From assembly GCF_000002865.3 (NCBI RefSeq), contig NW_001865047.1:1194939-1258938 (forward strand): a stretch of 64,000 bases of DNA, written 5' to 3'. Below are positions 29,322 through 41,117 of the stretch, piece by piece. The DNA is from Monosiga brevicollis MX1. Its lineage: Eukaryota; Opisthokonta; Choanoflagellata; Craspedida; Salpingoecidae. Made by a program: the position numbers and the translations under genes. The notes under the pieces are model-generated. The model was not told the DNA's origin. It saw only the letters and a list, made by a program, of their open reading frames with translations, and made no database searches. Position 1 is the first letter of the stretch, and every line of letters starts with the position of its first letter.

Positions 29322-32300
29322 GACTCGAACCCTGACGATCATCGGCATCCTGGTGGTGGGAACAGTGGTGGCGACCGGTCTTTCGCTTTGGTTCGTACAG
29401 CAGGCCGCTGTCCGAGCAGCACGCAGTTCCAACACCCACGACGCTCGTCTGGATGCCACTGGCCAGGACCTTGCTCTCAACATTTCCTTGAATGTCCCCT
29501 ACGTCTCCAAGTTACACGCTGCGGATATCAATGGTGTGACTTGTTCGCTTCAAGCCACCAGGTTGATGACACAAAATACGACTTTGAGTTTACATGTCTT
29601 GGACCTGGGCAATCTGGTCCTCTCGTCCCCGCTTCCCAATGTGCTCCAAGGTGGCAACACAACAGTGCAGCTGGCGTACAGGCAGGACGAGCCAGGTCGC
29701 ATAGCCGCCAAGCTCATCGTCGATACTTACGGCATCCTTGCCATCACCTGCTCCCTGGACTTGACAATTCACATATGGAACGTGGTGCCGGTGCCGTTCA
29801 GCTGGACCCTTGATACCGTCGAGCTCAACCCGTGGACCCAAGATCAAGATCACACGTTGGCTAATGAAAAGGCTTCCTCGGAAGCGAAAGCGGCACAAAA
29901 TTCAACAACCCTCGCCGCCGACGTCGAAGCAGCCATCAACAGCCTGCTAAAACACGTGCAGCCTCATCCTGCCAAACCCACTTGTCTTCTGCCCGTCTCC
30001 GTTCAGATGCCATCGCTCTTCTTGTCGATGCTTGATAGTCTGGTCCTTCGCCTGCCGGCCACTGGATTTGTGCTCTCTGCACGCACTGCACAAGGTCAGG
30101 TGCTGAACATGTCCGAGGTCACGCTCCAGGGTCTCGACACTGATATTTTGAGCTCAACAGGGATTGAGATCTGCGCATCTGGCTTGCTGGACGTGCACTG
30201 CGCCAGCGACAATTGCCGGGATGCTCTCACCCACACCGACCAGGCCGTGCAGCTGGTTCGTGATTTATATGCAAATCTAACGCTCGACTTTCGCACCGAC
30301 TCGCGGGACGAGACAAGCCGCAGTTCCTTCTGGGGTCGATTCCTTAGTCTCGACCACGACATCGTTGTGACTGTACCTCCAGCCCTGCTACCCTTTCGAC
30401 AACCGGATTCTCACAGCGATATCTCCGACCCTGCCCGCTCATCCCTTGAGAACACCGGCCTGGGAGACTTTTGGGCGGATGCCGCTTGGGCTGCCCCCAA
30501 CGGAGCCAGAACCGGACGTGCCTCACCCATCAACTCTCTCGTTGCTCTCGTCAACTCAAACTCCACACCGTCGCCAGCCCTACCGAGTGACGTCCAAGCA
30601 GCTCTGATGGCGGATTGCTTGGACGTGTCCTTTGACGCCCGCTTTTCGCAACGCCTGTGTGCTGTTTGGAATCGTGCTGCTTCTCACAACGAACATCAAC
30701 GTCTCTACGGTGGAGAGCTTCATGCCAAGTGGGATGACCGTTCCATTGTCGACCTTTTTGGTGGAGCCTTTTGGCCCACGCTAACTTTCGACCGGCTGCC
30801 TGGCGTCTTGGGCCTGCGCTTAACAAAAAACAATTGGCTGCTCAACACGACCTTCGTTGCGACCTACGATGAGCACGAGCAAAAAGCTCACTTGGTCCTC
30901 ACCAACGATGGCCCAGGCCTGAGCAGTCCGTTTGAGCTCAGAGCAGGCGGTCGTTGGCATCAAGTTTCCAATGGCACGCAACGGCTTGAAGGTCAACTTG
31001 TTTTTGAAACACTGAGGAATGCCGCTTTTCAAAACATACACCTGCAAGTGCGTGGCGACTTTCCTCGCAACTCCGTCACTGACCTTACTCTTAATGTCTC
31101 TCGAGGCAATAAACGGGTGCTGCAGGCAGCATTGACCCAGCCCACGACAACGTCCGCCCTTGGTCACCTTAACATCACCAACGTGGCTGAGATCTTCTTC
31201 GATGGTCGCTTTAATTCCATCGAGGACGAGCGCTTCCTCAATCTTAGTAGCAACATCCCAGCGTGGGACGTTCAATTTGAGGGTTTCGGGCGGCTTACAA
31301 CAAGTGTTGTTGAGCTCAACGTCAGCTCAACAGGAGCGGGCATCCCTTTTGCTCTTGAAGCCATCGCCGCCTACAAAAAACACCGCTCAAATGGTTTATT
31401 GATCTCAGTCGACGGCGACAATCAGGAACAACTGTTTGTCAACGCTTCCGCCACATACGTTGACCCCTCTCATTCTGCGTCCCTCGCCGTCCAACTTGAT
31501 CAGGCAGCGTCGATCTATCATATCCAATCTGCTGTTGATGACGTGTTCGTTGATGCTGGAGCCGTGCACGTCGCAAGCAGCGCCTCGCAGACCCATAGAA
31601 TGTTGGATAGAGCCAAGACAGCTGTCTTGGCCGCTACCTCCGATGATGATTTTGTCAGCGACGACGATGACGCACCGGCCCCAAATGTTGATGATGATGA
31701 TGATGAGAATGCGAGCGACGATGATGTAGACGACGATGATGCCCCGGTGCCGCACGCCACTGACCAGTATCGAGCATGGGGGAGCTTTGCAGGCCTGGGT
31801 TACTTGGCAAATCTGTCCACAACACTCGATCCCAAGCGTATGGATTGGCCTTTGAATATGGTTGTGACGGGCCCGCGCTCCTCTAGTATCCAAAATGTGT
31901 CCCTGCGTTTAACCAATGTCCCCACCAAGCGCACATTTGAAGGTCGGTGGCTTGCAATGCCAAGCTCAAGCCATGGTCATTTCCTCTGTGACTTTCATCA
32001 TCTTTCGGCCATCAATGTATCATCGGCGCTGCGTATACGCTCCTCCCCGACAGCTCCAACAACAGTTGAGGCCAATTGCAATGCTCTGGTTGACGCCGCT
32101 TCACCCGACTATGAAGCCTCTACCGCCATGAGCATCAAGGCGGATGACCAGCACCTGCTTGCCCAGGGCGTCTCCGCGTGGCGTGCAGCTCACAAGGGAC
32201 TGCAAGCCAACGTGACATGGAATGACATTACTTCGCTTACTGATTTATCCCTTCAGGGAAACGGCAAAGTTGTCAGGCTCATTACCAATGCTTCGCGGCA

Positions 32301-35300
32301 TTCGCCTGGTGACATTGTCGATGCGGAGCTGAGCAGCTTTTGGCAGCACAGTTCTCGTGCTGTGCAGGCCAGCCTGGATGCAGATGTGGCATGGCACAAG
32401 CATCAAGACCTCTTTCGCCTCTCTGCCCAGGGCGTAGAGCCGTGGGCGCATAACGCCAGCGCCCAGGGGACATTGGACCTAGGCCTGCTGACAAAGGGTT
32501 CCACACTGGGTCCTCACAGTGCCGAGGCCCGCGTAGTCATCGTGCCGTCCCACAAGCCGTGGGCAGATGCTTTAATGCGCTGGGATGATATTCAGCTCAA
32601 TAGCAGCGTCGTGATGGGACCAGAGCTGACCTCGGGTCGTCTAGACCTGAACCTGACAAGGCTGGATGGTCCAACCGCTCAAGGGCTTTCAGCCTCCTCG
32701 CTCGGGTACGGCGCGCTCAGCTACAGTGACGTGGCAAACTTTCGAGGCAACCGACTTTCCTCTGCCAATCTCGACGCTCGGGGCACCGGCACTGTGGCGT
32801 TCAACCTTACGTGGGACGAGCATCGCAATGTTTTGACGGCACAAGCCACTGGTGTGCTACAAGATGAAGAAGGGCGCCGCCAGGCTGCTCAGCTGACCAC
32901 CATCACCAATGGCCCAGTACTGGGCAAGCACGACACCGAGCTGGATTTGGAGCACGATATATCTCAATCGCTGGAAACGTGGAGTACCCGCGTCCGATTT
33001 GACGATGCACAGCTGCAGCAGTACGGCTCGGCATCCATCACAGAGGACGGCAACCGCCGAGCATACTCCGGTACCCTGCAGGCGGGCACCTTTGACTTTT
33101 CCAAGGCAGTGCCGCACATGAAATCACGTTGGCTCAACGCAGTGTTTGATGCGCTCTGGCGCAGGGCCCGAGCCGACGGTCGCATGACGAGCATGCTGGA
33201 TGGGTCAGTCAACTTGGACTGGGACAGGCTGAAGAATCAGCTGGCACTGACCACACAAGTCAATGCATCATCAGATGGCCTCCTCTACACTTCCGCCCGT
33301 GTACTGGCCAATTTGGAACAGCAAGATAGCAAGTGGACATCAAACGCCACCATGCTATGGCAGGACGATGACCAACAAGTTGAATGGCATGCAGCGGTGA
33401 TAACTGCAGACTCTCATGACCGTCTGATGATGCTTGTTGACACAAATGATGAAGCTGGCCAGGTCGCATTTTGGAGTGCTGTCACCGTAGATGACGTCAA
33501 TGTCACAGCCATTGCTCGAGCGACTCGCTCGTTCGACTCGGCTTTGTTTGATACCCAGGCTGTTCGAGTCATCGACGGGCATGTGACCGAGGTTCTTTTC
33601 CAAAGCAGTGTAAATCATCAGTTCCATCACGACATTTCCGGCAGCGTGACGGATGAATCAGGTCCGGTGGAAAAGTGGGCAGAGGACCTCAATATGACTT
33701 TGCGGTGGAATGATGATGAAACGGCGACGATTCATTTCAATCTGATGAGCTCATGGCTTGGAGCTGGGAAATGGATCATCGGCACTTCCGCTGACGCCAA
33801 CACGTCCACTGTTAATGTTGGAGCAGTTTGGAGCGTGGAGCTTGATGAACACCGTCCAGCTGCAAGCATTATTGGTACCACGCGGCTGAATGACGATCTG
33901 CTGCATGCAGAGTTTACCTTTGACAGTCCAAGTAATCATACGGAGGTAGCGTGCACGGGCTACTGGAACTCCCACCAATGGGATTCCAAAGTGTGGTGTG
34001 CAAGCAATTGGCAGGAGGCTCATGTTATGATGTATGTCTCGGATCTTGATATGCGGTCTCTCTCCCAATCAAGCCCAGGTCTCGCAGCCACCATGCCCCG
34101 TGCGCCGCCGTTTGGCATTTCACCATCATCCGCATTGTGGAGCGGTGCTCTAGCCTACGATGTGCGGGATCAACAAGCCATGATGGCCAATTGGAGTGTC
34201 GCTGGCTTGCACCAGCAAACGTACAGTGCATCAGTCAATGCAAGCCGCTTGCAAGTCTCGTCGGTGCAGTGGATCGGCGGCAACATGTCGCTCAACCTGG
34301 GTCCCACGACAGTGGATGTGTCGGGCGTGGCCAAAATCGACTCAACCAAGAAAGAAGTACACGCTGACACGATTGGACAAGTAAACGGCACTCCTTTTGG
34401 TCTGACACTAGGGGTGCAGCAAGTGAGGTTAACAAGCTCAATCACGGCGTACTGGTCTTCCACCGACTTTTCCGCGTTTGGCGAGCTGGCCTCGGAGGGA
34501 CGTAACGGCACCCTGATGCTTTTGAGCCACCGCGACCGCTTATCCAGCAACGAAACCCTGATTTTTAACGTATCCACTGCCTACTGGACCGAAGCAACAA
34601 TGGGTGCAGCAATGGGGCTTCATTGGACCTCGCCGGGCAATTGTGTCTCGGGCTTTGACACAAAGACAGCGTTTTGGCCTGCACACGACTTTCAAATTGA
34701 CTCGGCAGCCAACGTTTGTCACAAAAGGACACATCCCATTGCGCCGACCGGGTCATACCCTGTTTCGACAGCTGGTTCAACTGCATCAACCAACCCAAGC
34801 TCAGGCTCCGGTAAGACGCCATTGCCACCTGGTACATCGCTGCCCGCGCATTCAACTCGAGGCTCCAGCCCACACCCTACGCCTTGCATTGGTACAAGTT
34901 CGCTCTACCCCAGCTCACGCTCAATGCCCACACCTGGTCACACGTTAGGAACAACCACGACTTCGGCAGCTTACCTTCACTCATCGACTATTCCAATGTC
35001 CACCCCGACACCAAGCAGAGGTAAGTCATATACTGTGTTCATCAGCGTGGTGATGTGAAATTAAACGAATAAAGCAAATCATACCTTCTCACTGCATCGC
35101 ATGCCCTGTCTTCAAAGGCACAAGCGAGTCTAGCAGCCCTAGGAAAAAGAGCATCGCTATTGTTGCGGCAACTGTGGGGTCTGTGGTCGTGGTGGCCGTG
35201 GCTGCCGTGTTGGGAGTCATGTATGTTCGTCGCCATCGGCGTGGCGCCAAATACGCCATGTTTCAAAACGACCATGAGGACCATAAGGACCAAAAGGCGT

Positions 35301-35302
35301 AA
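29322..35302 (+). CDS. Giant single-pass surface protein with mucin-like stalk, unknown ectodomain
   Basis: One exon of about 5.7 kb (29322-35020) joins at a GTAAGT donor to a second exon (35118-35302) in phase 1 and ends in TAA. The frame has no ATG near its start; it follows an ATTAG acceptor, so a short first exon lies upstream, unplaced. The product (about 1960 residues) opens with a hydrophobic signal or anchor (IIGILVVGTVVATGLSLWF). It then has about 1750 residues of alternating polar/hydrophobic strands, with dozens of N-x-S/T sites, few cysteines and an Asp-rich insert near residue 770-810. A Ser/Thr/Pro stalk follows, then a helix SIAIVAATVGSVVVVAVAAV and a basic tail RRHRRG. The strand-rich body recalls lipid-transfer or AsmA-like beta-grooves, but I recognise no family. 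The near lack of introns is unlike most of its multi-exon neighbours. Confidence 0.8.
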
Positions 35303-36336
35303 GTTGGCTCAGACCCCAACGCTACTTTGCCCAGTTGCGCATGGTTCACTCGTTCCCCCCTTTTACCTGGAGGTCTGGCTTTTCCACAATGTCAGTGGTT
35401 CAACTCGTCAAAGCTCACTGGCTGCCTTTGACAACCCACGTTTGGGGCATTGCTAGACAATCACACATATGCTGAATGCCTGGATCTTCCCTCGAGTCAC
35501 AGTCCTTTGGCTGACAGCCCGAGCGAGACCGGGTCAGACGAGCAGTAATTTTAAAATGACAACAATTGAGGCAGTCACATCTGATGTAAATTGACCCCTG
35601 ATGACTTTCCGGCTTCAAGTATTATGGGAGAAAAAGGATCTCTTGCGATCATGAATAAGGGAGCGCGCCGTTCTTCCCTTGCTCACTTGCTGAAGATGGC
35701 GGCGCTGGGGTTTTTGGGGATTTGCTGTACCTTGGGCACGGTCATGCAGCGTTGACATGGCTGAAACTGACATCGCTTGACAAAAGTCAAAATAATCCTT
35801 GCAGAGCCTTGGAATCAAATTGCCGTGTGTTTCATTGCAGCACAGACGGGGCTTGTTTGCCTTGTCAATACCAAAACGAAAGATGATTCGATGACTGTTG
35901 CACTCCTGGGCTGTTGACTGTTGCACGCCCATCAGCCTCGCGCCATGTGTCAAATTCTTTTGTCGATACGATCCAAAAAAAAAAAAACCACCAAAGGAGA
36001 TCAAAAAAAAAATAAAAAAATAAAAAAAATAAAAAATAAAAAATCCAAGGGCTGTGCTGCGCCTCTAAAAACTAGTCGCAACCATAGTCTGATGATGGCA
36101 ACAGCGGAGTTGCGATTGTGAGAGTTTGGGTCACATTGGAGCAACGGGAAGACTGGCATTGGGCTCAAGGCATTTTGTCGTTTCGTGCATCACTGTTGCC
36201 TCTGCAACGGTGTAAGTGTCTGATGACTGCACTAGTGTCTGTGCCTGCCTACATTGATGTGCTATGCGGGGTGATGGTGATGAAAGCTGCGGTAATTATA
36301 GCCCCACAAGCACAAGCAGGCGTTGATCTTCGTCGA
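35303..36336. other. Spacer without recognisable gene
   Basis: The 3' side of the giant gene and the 3' side of the minus-strand FG-GAP gene meet here. A-rich runs lie at 35976-36045. A 129-codon minus-strand ORF (35615-36004) begins in that A-rich stretch, has no recognisable domain and is judged chance. Confidence 0.6.
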
Positions 36337-37614
36337 CTACAAATTGAAAAGTATTTGCTGAACATGATTGCGGTACCAAGCAATTTTATTGTCGTGGCGG
36401 CTGGCGCTTAAGACATCCAGATCGCCGTCGCTGTCCAAGTCCGCTGCATACACCGAGTGCGCCCCATTGGCGCCAGTGGTGATGACGATCTGGGTGGAAA
36501 AGGTGCCGTCGCCGTTGTTGCGGTACCACGCTATTTTGTCGTCTTCGTCACTGGCGCTGAGGACGTCGAGGTTGCCGTCATTGTCCAGATCGGCTGCATA
36601 CGCTGCGATGGCGCGGTTGGCGTCTGTGGTGATGACAATCTGGGTAGAAAAGATGCCGTTGCCGTTGTTGCGGTACCAAGCGATCTTGTTGTCATTGTAG
36701 CTGGCACTGAGGACATCGAGGTCGCCGTCATTATCCAGGTCTGCTGCGTACACGGAGGTCGCATAGAAAGCATTTGTAGTAATGTTGATCCGAGGGGAAA
36801 AAGTGGCGTTGCCGTTGTTGCGGTACCATGCAATCGTGTCGTCGGCCGCACTTGCGCTCAGGACGTCGAGGCGACCGTCGTTGTCCAGGTCTGCCGCATA
36901 CACCGAAAGCGCAAAGTTTGCATCTGACGTGATGACCCTTTGTGCGGAAAAGTTGCCGTTGCCGTTGTTGCGGTACCAAGCAATCTTGTTATCGTCAGCA
37001 CTGGCGCTAAGGACGTCCAGGTCGCCGTCATTGTCCAGATCTGCCGCATACACGGCACGCGCACCATCGGCGTCTGTGGTGATGACCAGCTGTGTGAACA
37101 CAGCGCCGTCACCATTGTTGCGGTACCACGCAATTTTGCTGTCGTCCCAGCTAGCGCTGAGAACGTCGATATGGCCATCATCGTTCAGGTCTGCCGCGTA
37201 GACCGACCTTACACTCTCGGCATCCGTGGTGATAATCTTTGGCGGAGAAAAGGTGCCATCGGCGTTGTTGCGGTACCAGGCAATGCTATTGTTTGTTTGG
37301 CTTGCGCTGAGGACATCGAGGTGACCGTCGCTGTCCAGGTCCGTTGCATATACCGAGCGCGCATACGCGGCGTCTGTCGAGATGTTGTGACTCTCAAGCG
37401 GCTGCATCACCAGCCGAGGGTTTGATTCGACGGCCAGCTTCTTCATCACGCCCAGGACATCAACACCGTTCACAACAACGCGATTGCTGGCATTGATGAA
37501 CAACGTGCCATCTGCACCCACGCTAATGGCCGGCTCATCATCACTAACACCCATGGCCCAGGCAGCAAGACTACTGCCAACAAGCACCACCCAGAAGCAG
37601 CGCATCGTCGTCAT
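36337..37614 (-). CDS. Secreted FG-GAP/VCBS-repeat protein with seven near-identical repeats
   Basis: A single exon of 425 codons. It starts with a signal peptide (CFWVVLVGSSLAAWAMG) and a head, GTLFINASNRVVVNGVDVL, shared with the gene at 3628-4938. Then come seven tandem repeats of exactly 50 residues (150 bp), each with YAADLDNDGDLDVLSAS, an IAWYRNNG strand and an ITTDA segment. The DxDxDG loops should bind calcium and the seven blades fit one beta-propeller. The last repeat runs straight into a short tail (HVQQILFNL) without a membrane segment. High identity between repeats at the DNA level points to recent unequal exchange or gene conversion. Probably an extracellular adhesion or recognition protein. 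Confidence 0.9.
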   Translation of the reverse strand: MTTMRCFWVVLVGSSLAAWAMGVSDDEPAISVGADGTLFINASNRVVVNGVDVLGVMKKLAVESNPRLVMQPLESHNISTDAAYARSVYATDLDSDGHLDVLSASQTNNSIAWYRNNADGTFSPPKIITTDAESVRSVYAADLNDDGHIDVLSASWDDSKIAWYRNNGDGAVFTQLVITTDADGARAVYAADLDNDGDLDVLSASADDNKIAWYRNNGNGNFSAQRVITSDANFALSVYAADLDNDGRLDVLSASAADDTIAWYRNNGNATFSPRINITTNAFYATSVYAADLDNDGDLDVLSASYNDNKIAWYRNNGNGIFSTQIVITTDANRAIAAYAADLDNDGNLDVLSASDEDDKIAWYRNNGDGTFSTQIVITTGANGAHSVYAADLDSDGDLDVLSASRHDNKIAWYRNHVQQILFNL

Positions 37615-37843
37615 TGTCGTCAGCGCTCGCCGCCGATTGTCGGTTCAACGCGCGCGCTCGAATTGTCTGACAAATGGTCGGTGTTTGTCAGATAAAATTG
37701 TGTGTGTGTGTGTTATTGTCGTGTGTGTGTGTGTGTGTGTGACGAGCCGTTCAAGCGTTTCGCGCGGGCGCGGGCCATAGCCGTGCGGCGGGTATAATGT
37801 GCATGTGTATTGGTGCAGGCGCTGTCGTTTCGCGCGGGTCATA

Positions 37844-37882
<39 letters not shown>

Positions 37883-38025
37883 CCCTCTAACTCACCAATA
37901 TCGTGAATGAAATGATCGCATGCTCCTGTCGTAGTCATCCCTCCCTACGCGACACTTTTTTTTTTTTTGGAGAGGGGGACCAACACCTTAGAAGAGCAAC
38001 CCCAACGTTTTAAACGTCTCACGCG
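37615..38025. repeat. Spacer with (GT)n runs and a duplicated GC-rich motif
   Basis: GT runs lie at 37700-37712, 37722-37742 and 37850-37880. Between them the motif TTTCGCGCGGG..CATAGCCG occurs twice (about 37758-37786 and 37828-37847). The tracts sit 5' of the minus-strand FG-GAP gene. A T run at 37958-37969 lies near the end of the next gene. Confidence 0.75.
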
Positions 38026-40248
38026 TCAATTCCCGGTGGGCTGAGGCTCTTGTCTTATTTGTCTTGCTGGACAGAGCACGCGGTTCCGATAAGCTCGAGT
38101 AGCCGGCTCACACGCTTGCAGGATTTGCGCAAGCTCATGCTGATCCAAATCACCCTCCGCAAACGGCGGCGGCATCAGAGATGTTGCCGCAGAGGGCTCG
38201 TCCATTGTGGAGGGGTTCGTGTCTGGCAAGTCTCGATGCCAAAAGTCAAACGAGGGGTAGACGCCGTCGTCCGGCTCATCCTCGGTTTGCACCCAGTTGA
38301 CAGACGCGTCAAAATCACCCCAAGGCGCCTCTGGATCAGCCGAAGTCTGGACAATGCGGACTGGTAAGTCCGAGGCAGAATCCATGACCTTAACCCGCTT
38401 GTTCTGCTCGTGAATGGCCGCAGCTTCAATTTCTCCAAGTTTGCGCTCAAGCTGCTCACAACGTTCCAGAAGTGGTCGAGCGGCTTGAATGTAGTCGTAT
38501 GCCTCCTTGGCCCAGCAAAGCAAAGTGCGCGGGGAGCTTGCTGGGTCTAGAGGACCGGGATCTGGCATTGGTACGGGGGATGCTTGTCGTGCAGCCGAGG
38601 AGGAACTCTGCTGATCCATCTCACATGCAGTTTCAGTCAGTGGATTGTTGGCCAGCTCCCAGCCCCAGTGCGCTCGAGTAATGCCTGCTGCCGCCCATGC
38701 AGCAACGATGCGCTCGGGGTGGTGGCTCTGCTCCTGAATGGCGGCATAGAGTGCACAGTGTTCCTCCGTGAGCGTGACAGCCTGACCGGCTGCGAAGGAG
38801 AACGTGCAAGCCAGATTGCAAAGACGATCGCGGGATACATGCTGATGCCACTGATCACCCGGGTCCAGGCAGCCACCCGGCTGTGAAGGCACCGCAAAGA
38901 GAAAAATGTTGATGGTGCGCAAGTATGTCAAGAGCGCGGCTGATATGTACGGTTGACGTCCATTGCACAAGAGAAGAAGGGGCTCGGTGTGGCCCGTAAA
39001 GGCGCGGAGTCGGCGACAAAACGCCAAGAAAAGACGGCGGGTGACGCAGCCAGTCTTGTTGGCACAACTGGCAAAGTGCTGAAACCTCGTGTCGGTCACG
39101 AGCGTCGCCGGCAGGTCGACGGAGGCAGCAACCGTGTCGGCAGGCAGTGTAGCTTGCTTGTGGATGAACAGGGGTGGGGCCAGCGCCCCACCAAGGGCAA
39201 TGGCGGTGACAACGGTGCCGGCGCAGTTGTGGGTCTTCCCAGCCATGGCTACTGGATCCGAGTGCTGGTCGTTGCTGGCGGTGGTATGCAACGCTTCAAA
39301 GCCAGTTCCGAGACCAGACATTTTGTCGACGTACCAGATGTGGCACAGGCCTGCCACGCCAAGAGAATAATGCAAGGTTCAAGGCATGAGCACTGAGGGC
39401 TACACATAGCACCGAAACGAAGCCAGCGAACACGTACGGTTGTTGCGAATCGACCCGGCCTGGGGTCCAGAAGAGTCCAAGAATCCGAGGCTCTGCAGGG
39501 CCTTGCCAAAAGCATCAAAGAGTGCGCCGCAGTGCAGGTGGGCCGCGACGGATCCTCCGCACGAAGTTTGAGGCCGTGCACTCTTCAAATCGAGTCCATA
39601 CTCATGCTCCCATGCTTCAAACCAGTGTTCTCGCAGGGGTGTGCGCTGCGAATTTTTGCTCGAGGCGCGTGGCCCATCGCATCGAGCCAGGAAGGAGCGC
39701 TCGCGCTGCGTCAACGCGGGAATCCGGGCAGCTTCGGGCAAGTTGTTGCGTTTGGCCGTTTCCAATAGCTCGCGCCGTATCTCTAGCAGGTCGCGCATGA
39801 CGCTGGCAACATGCGCCCGCCTCTCGGGCAAACTGTCCTGTGCAGAGGCAGCAATGTGCTGGGCCAGTAGCTCGCGCTCTGCTGCTGTCATGATTGTCCG
39901 GCCATCGTGGCGTGGCGTAACAAGGACCGCCCGTCCTCGAGCAGCACGTATTTCCTTGTCCGTGACTTTGTACAGGTGTGCAACCGCACGGCTGGACGGG
40001 GCGCGACCATTACTAGACGGGAAGAGGGTTGTCAGTGTGCTTCGCGTGATGTTGGAGACTCCATGCTCTTGAAGCAGCGATTCCAATGCTTCTGCGGACG
40101 CTTTGCCGCGATGAATCTGCAATGCCAGCTGGAACAGCTCAAAGGCCTGGTCAGCGCGCCTGCGTCGTTGGGCCTGCGGCACGAGGCAAAGGTTAGATTG
40201 CCTAAAACCCAAAGCACGTTGACCCACGCCCGGCGACTGATTGCGCAT
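38026..40248 (-). CDS. DDE_1 (pogo/Tigger/CENP-B-type) transposase-derived protein
   Basis: Two exons, 40248-39438 and 39350-38026, joined at GTACGT..GCAG in phase 1, give 711 codons. The first half is helical and basic, with a helix-turn-helix-like block (SAEALESLLQEHGVSNITRSTL) and TAAERELLAQHI, as in the CENP-B/psq-type DNA-binding part. The second half follows the DDE_1 pattern: HIWYVDKMSGLGTG, then AGTVVTAIALGGALAPPLFIHK, then LLLLCNGRQPYIS, then INIFLFAVPSQPGGCLDPGDQ. The first Asp stays, but its usual partner Glu is Lys, and the second catalytic Asp (normally LLLDGH) is Cys. An intact frame with altered triad suggests a domesticated gene or an inactive transposon copy. A long C-terminal tail is unlike the family. 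I found no terminal inverted repeats by eye. Confidence 0.75.
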
Positions 40249-41117
40249 GGGCAAAGATCAACACGGGGCACGACGGGGCCAGTGGCAGGAGACTTGTACG
40301 GCGCGTCAATTCACCTGTTGGGTCTTAGCTGATCCTGTCGAGATGTGCCCTGAAGCTCTCGGAGGCATGGTGTCGGTCGTCCACCGTTTTCAGACCCGTC
40401 ACTCCTCGCAAACTGTTCACAACCTGACCGCGCCAAGCCTGCTTGTCATCGGTTTTAAGACGCTGCCCGTAAGGCACTTTACAACAACCCCGGTCACCCC
40501 CCGCGCCCCTCCACGCCCAGTGCTATCGAGACCCAGATCAGCTCGCCCCTTCTGGGCAGGCCTCGGTCTGTCCGCAATCTGGGAACGTATGAAAGAGCAA
40601 GTCGATACAGAAGTATTTTACTTCTCTTCTGACTTTTTGCTGACAAAGCTGACAAAGCTTGTTTTTTGCTGACAAAGCTTGTTTTTTTTGGAGAACACGT
40701 TGAGTCGCTTGAGCAAGACATGGTGGTTGGCTGTGAGCACAACCTGTGGCTTGAGCTGTAATGTTTGTTTCAGTCTCTGAATCTGTTTGATAGATGTGAT
40801 CATGTCCCTGTTTTATCTTTTATATCCAGGTTACTCTCTATTTATGCATCACTTTTACGTTATAAAAATGGCTGATAGAGCTTCTATCTCTGATCATGGT
40901 TCATAACTCCAATCGTCTCTAACAATGTTTCTCTTGTTAACGATATCTCTGCTTTTCTCTATAACTTGCTTCATGTCTCTTACGACTGTTTTCATTTCTC
41001 TTCCGCGCGCGTGTGTGTGTGTGTGTGGGCGGCGTCGGCATTCCAACCCGAGACAGCGGGCGGTCTGAGGGTTGTGCGTTGATTCAGGGTTTTACGGCCC
41101 TTATTTTCACAGAGACG
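40249..41117. other. Spacer with AT-richer stretch and short tandem repeat
   Basis: At 40637-40690 the unit GCTGACAAAGCTTG is repeated with T runs. From 40740 to 41000 the sequence is richer in A+T than its surroundings. A GT run (41010-41028) lies about 90 bp upstream of the DNase start codon. No gene seen. Confidence 0.6.

Noticed and set aside
29300-29375. tRNA-like T-arm on the minus strand (GGGTTCGAGTCC)
   Set aside because: The stem next to the loop pairs only in three positions, no anticodon arm or 5' acceptor strand fits upstream, and the stretch overlaps the splice acceptor of the giant gene.
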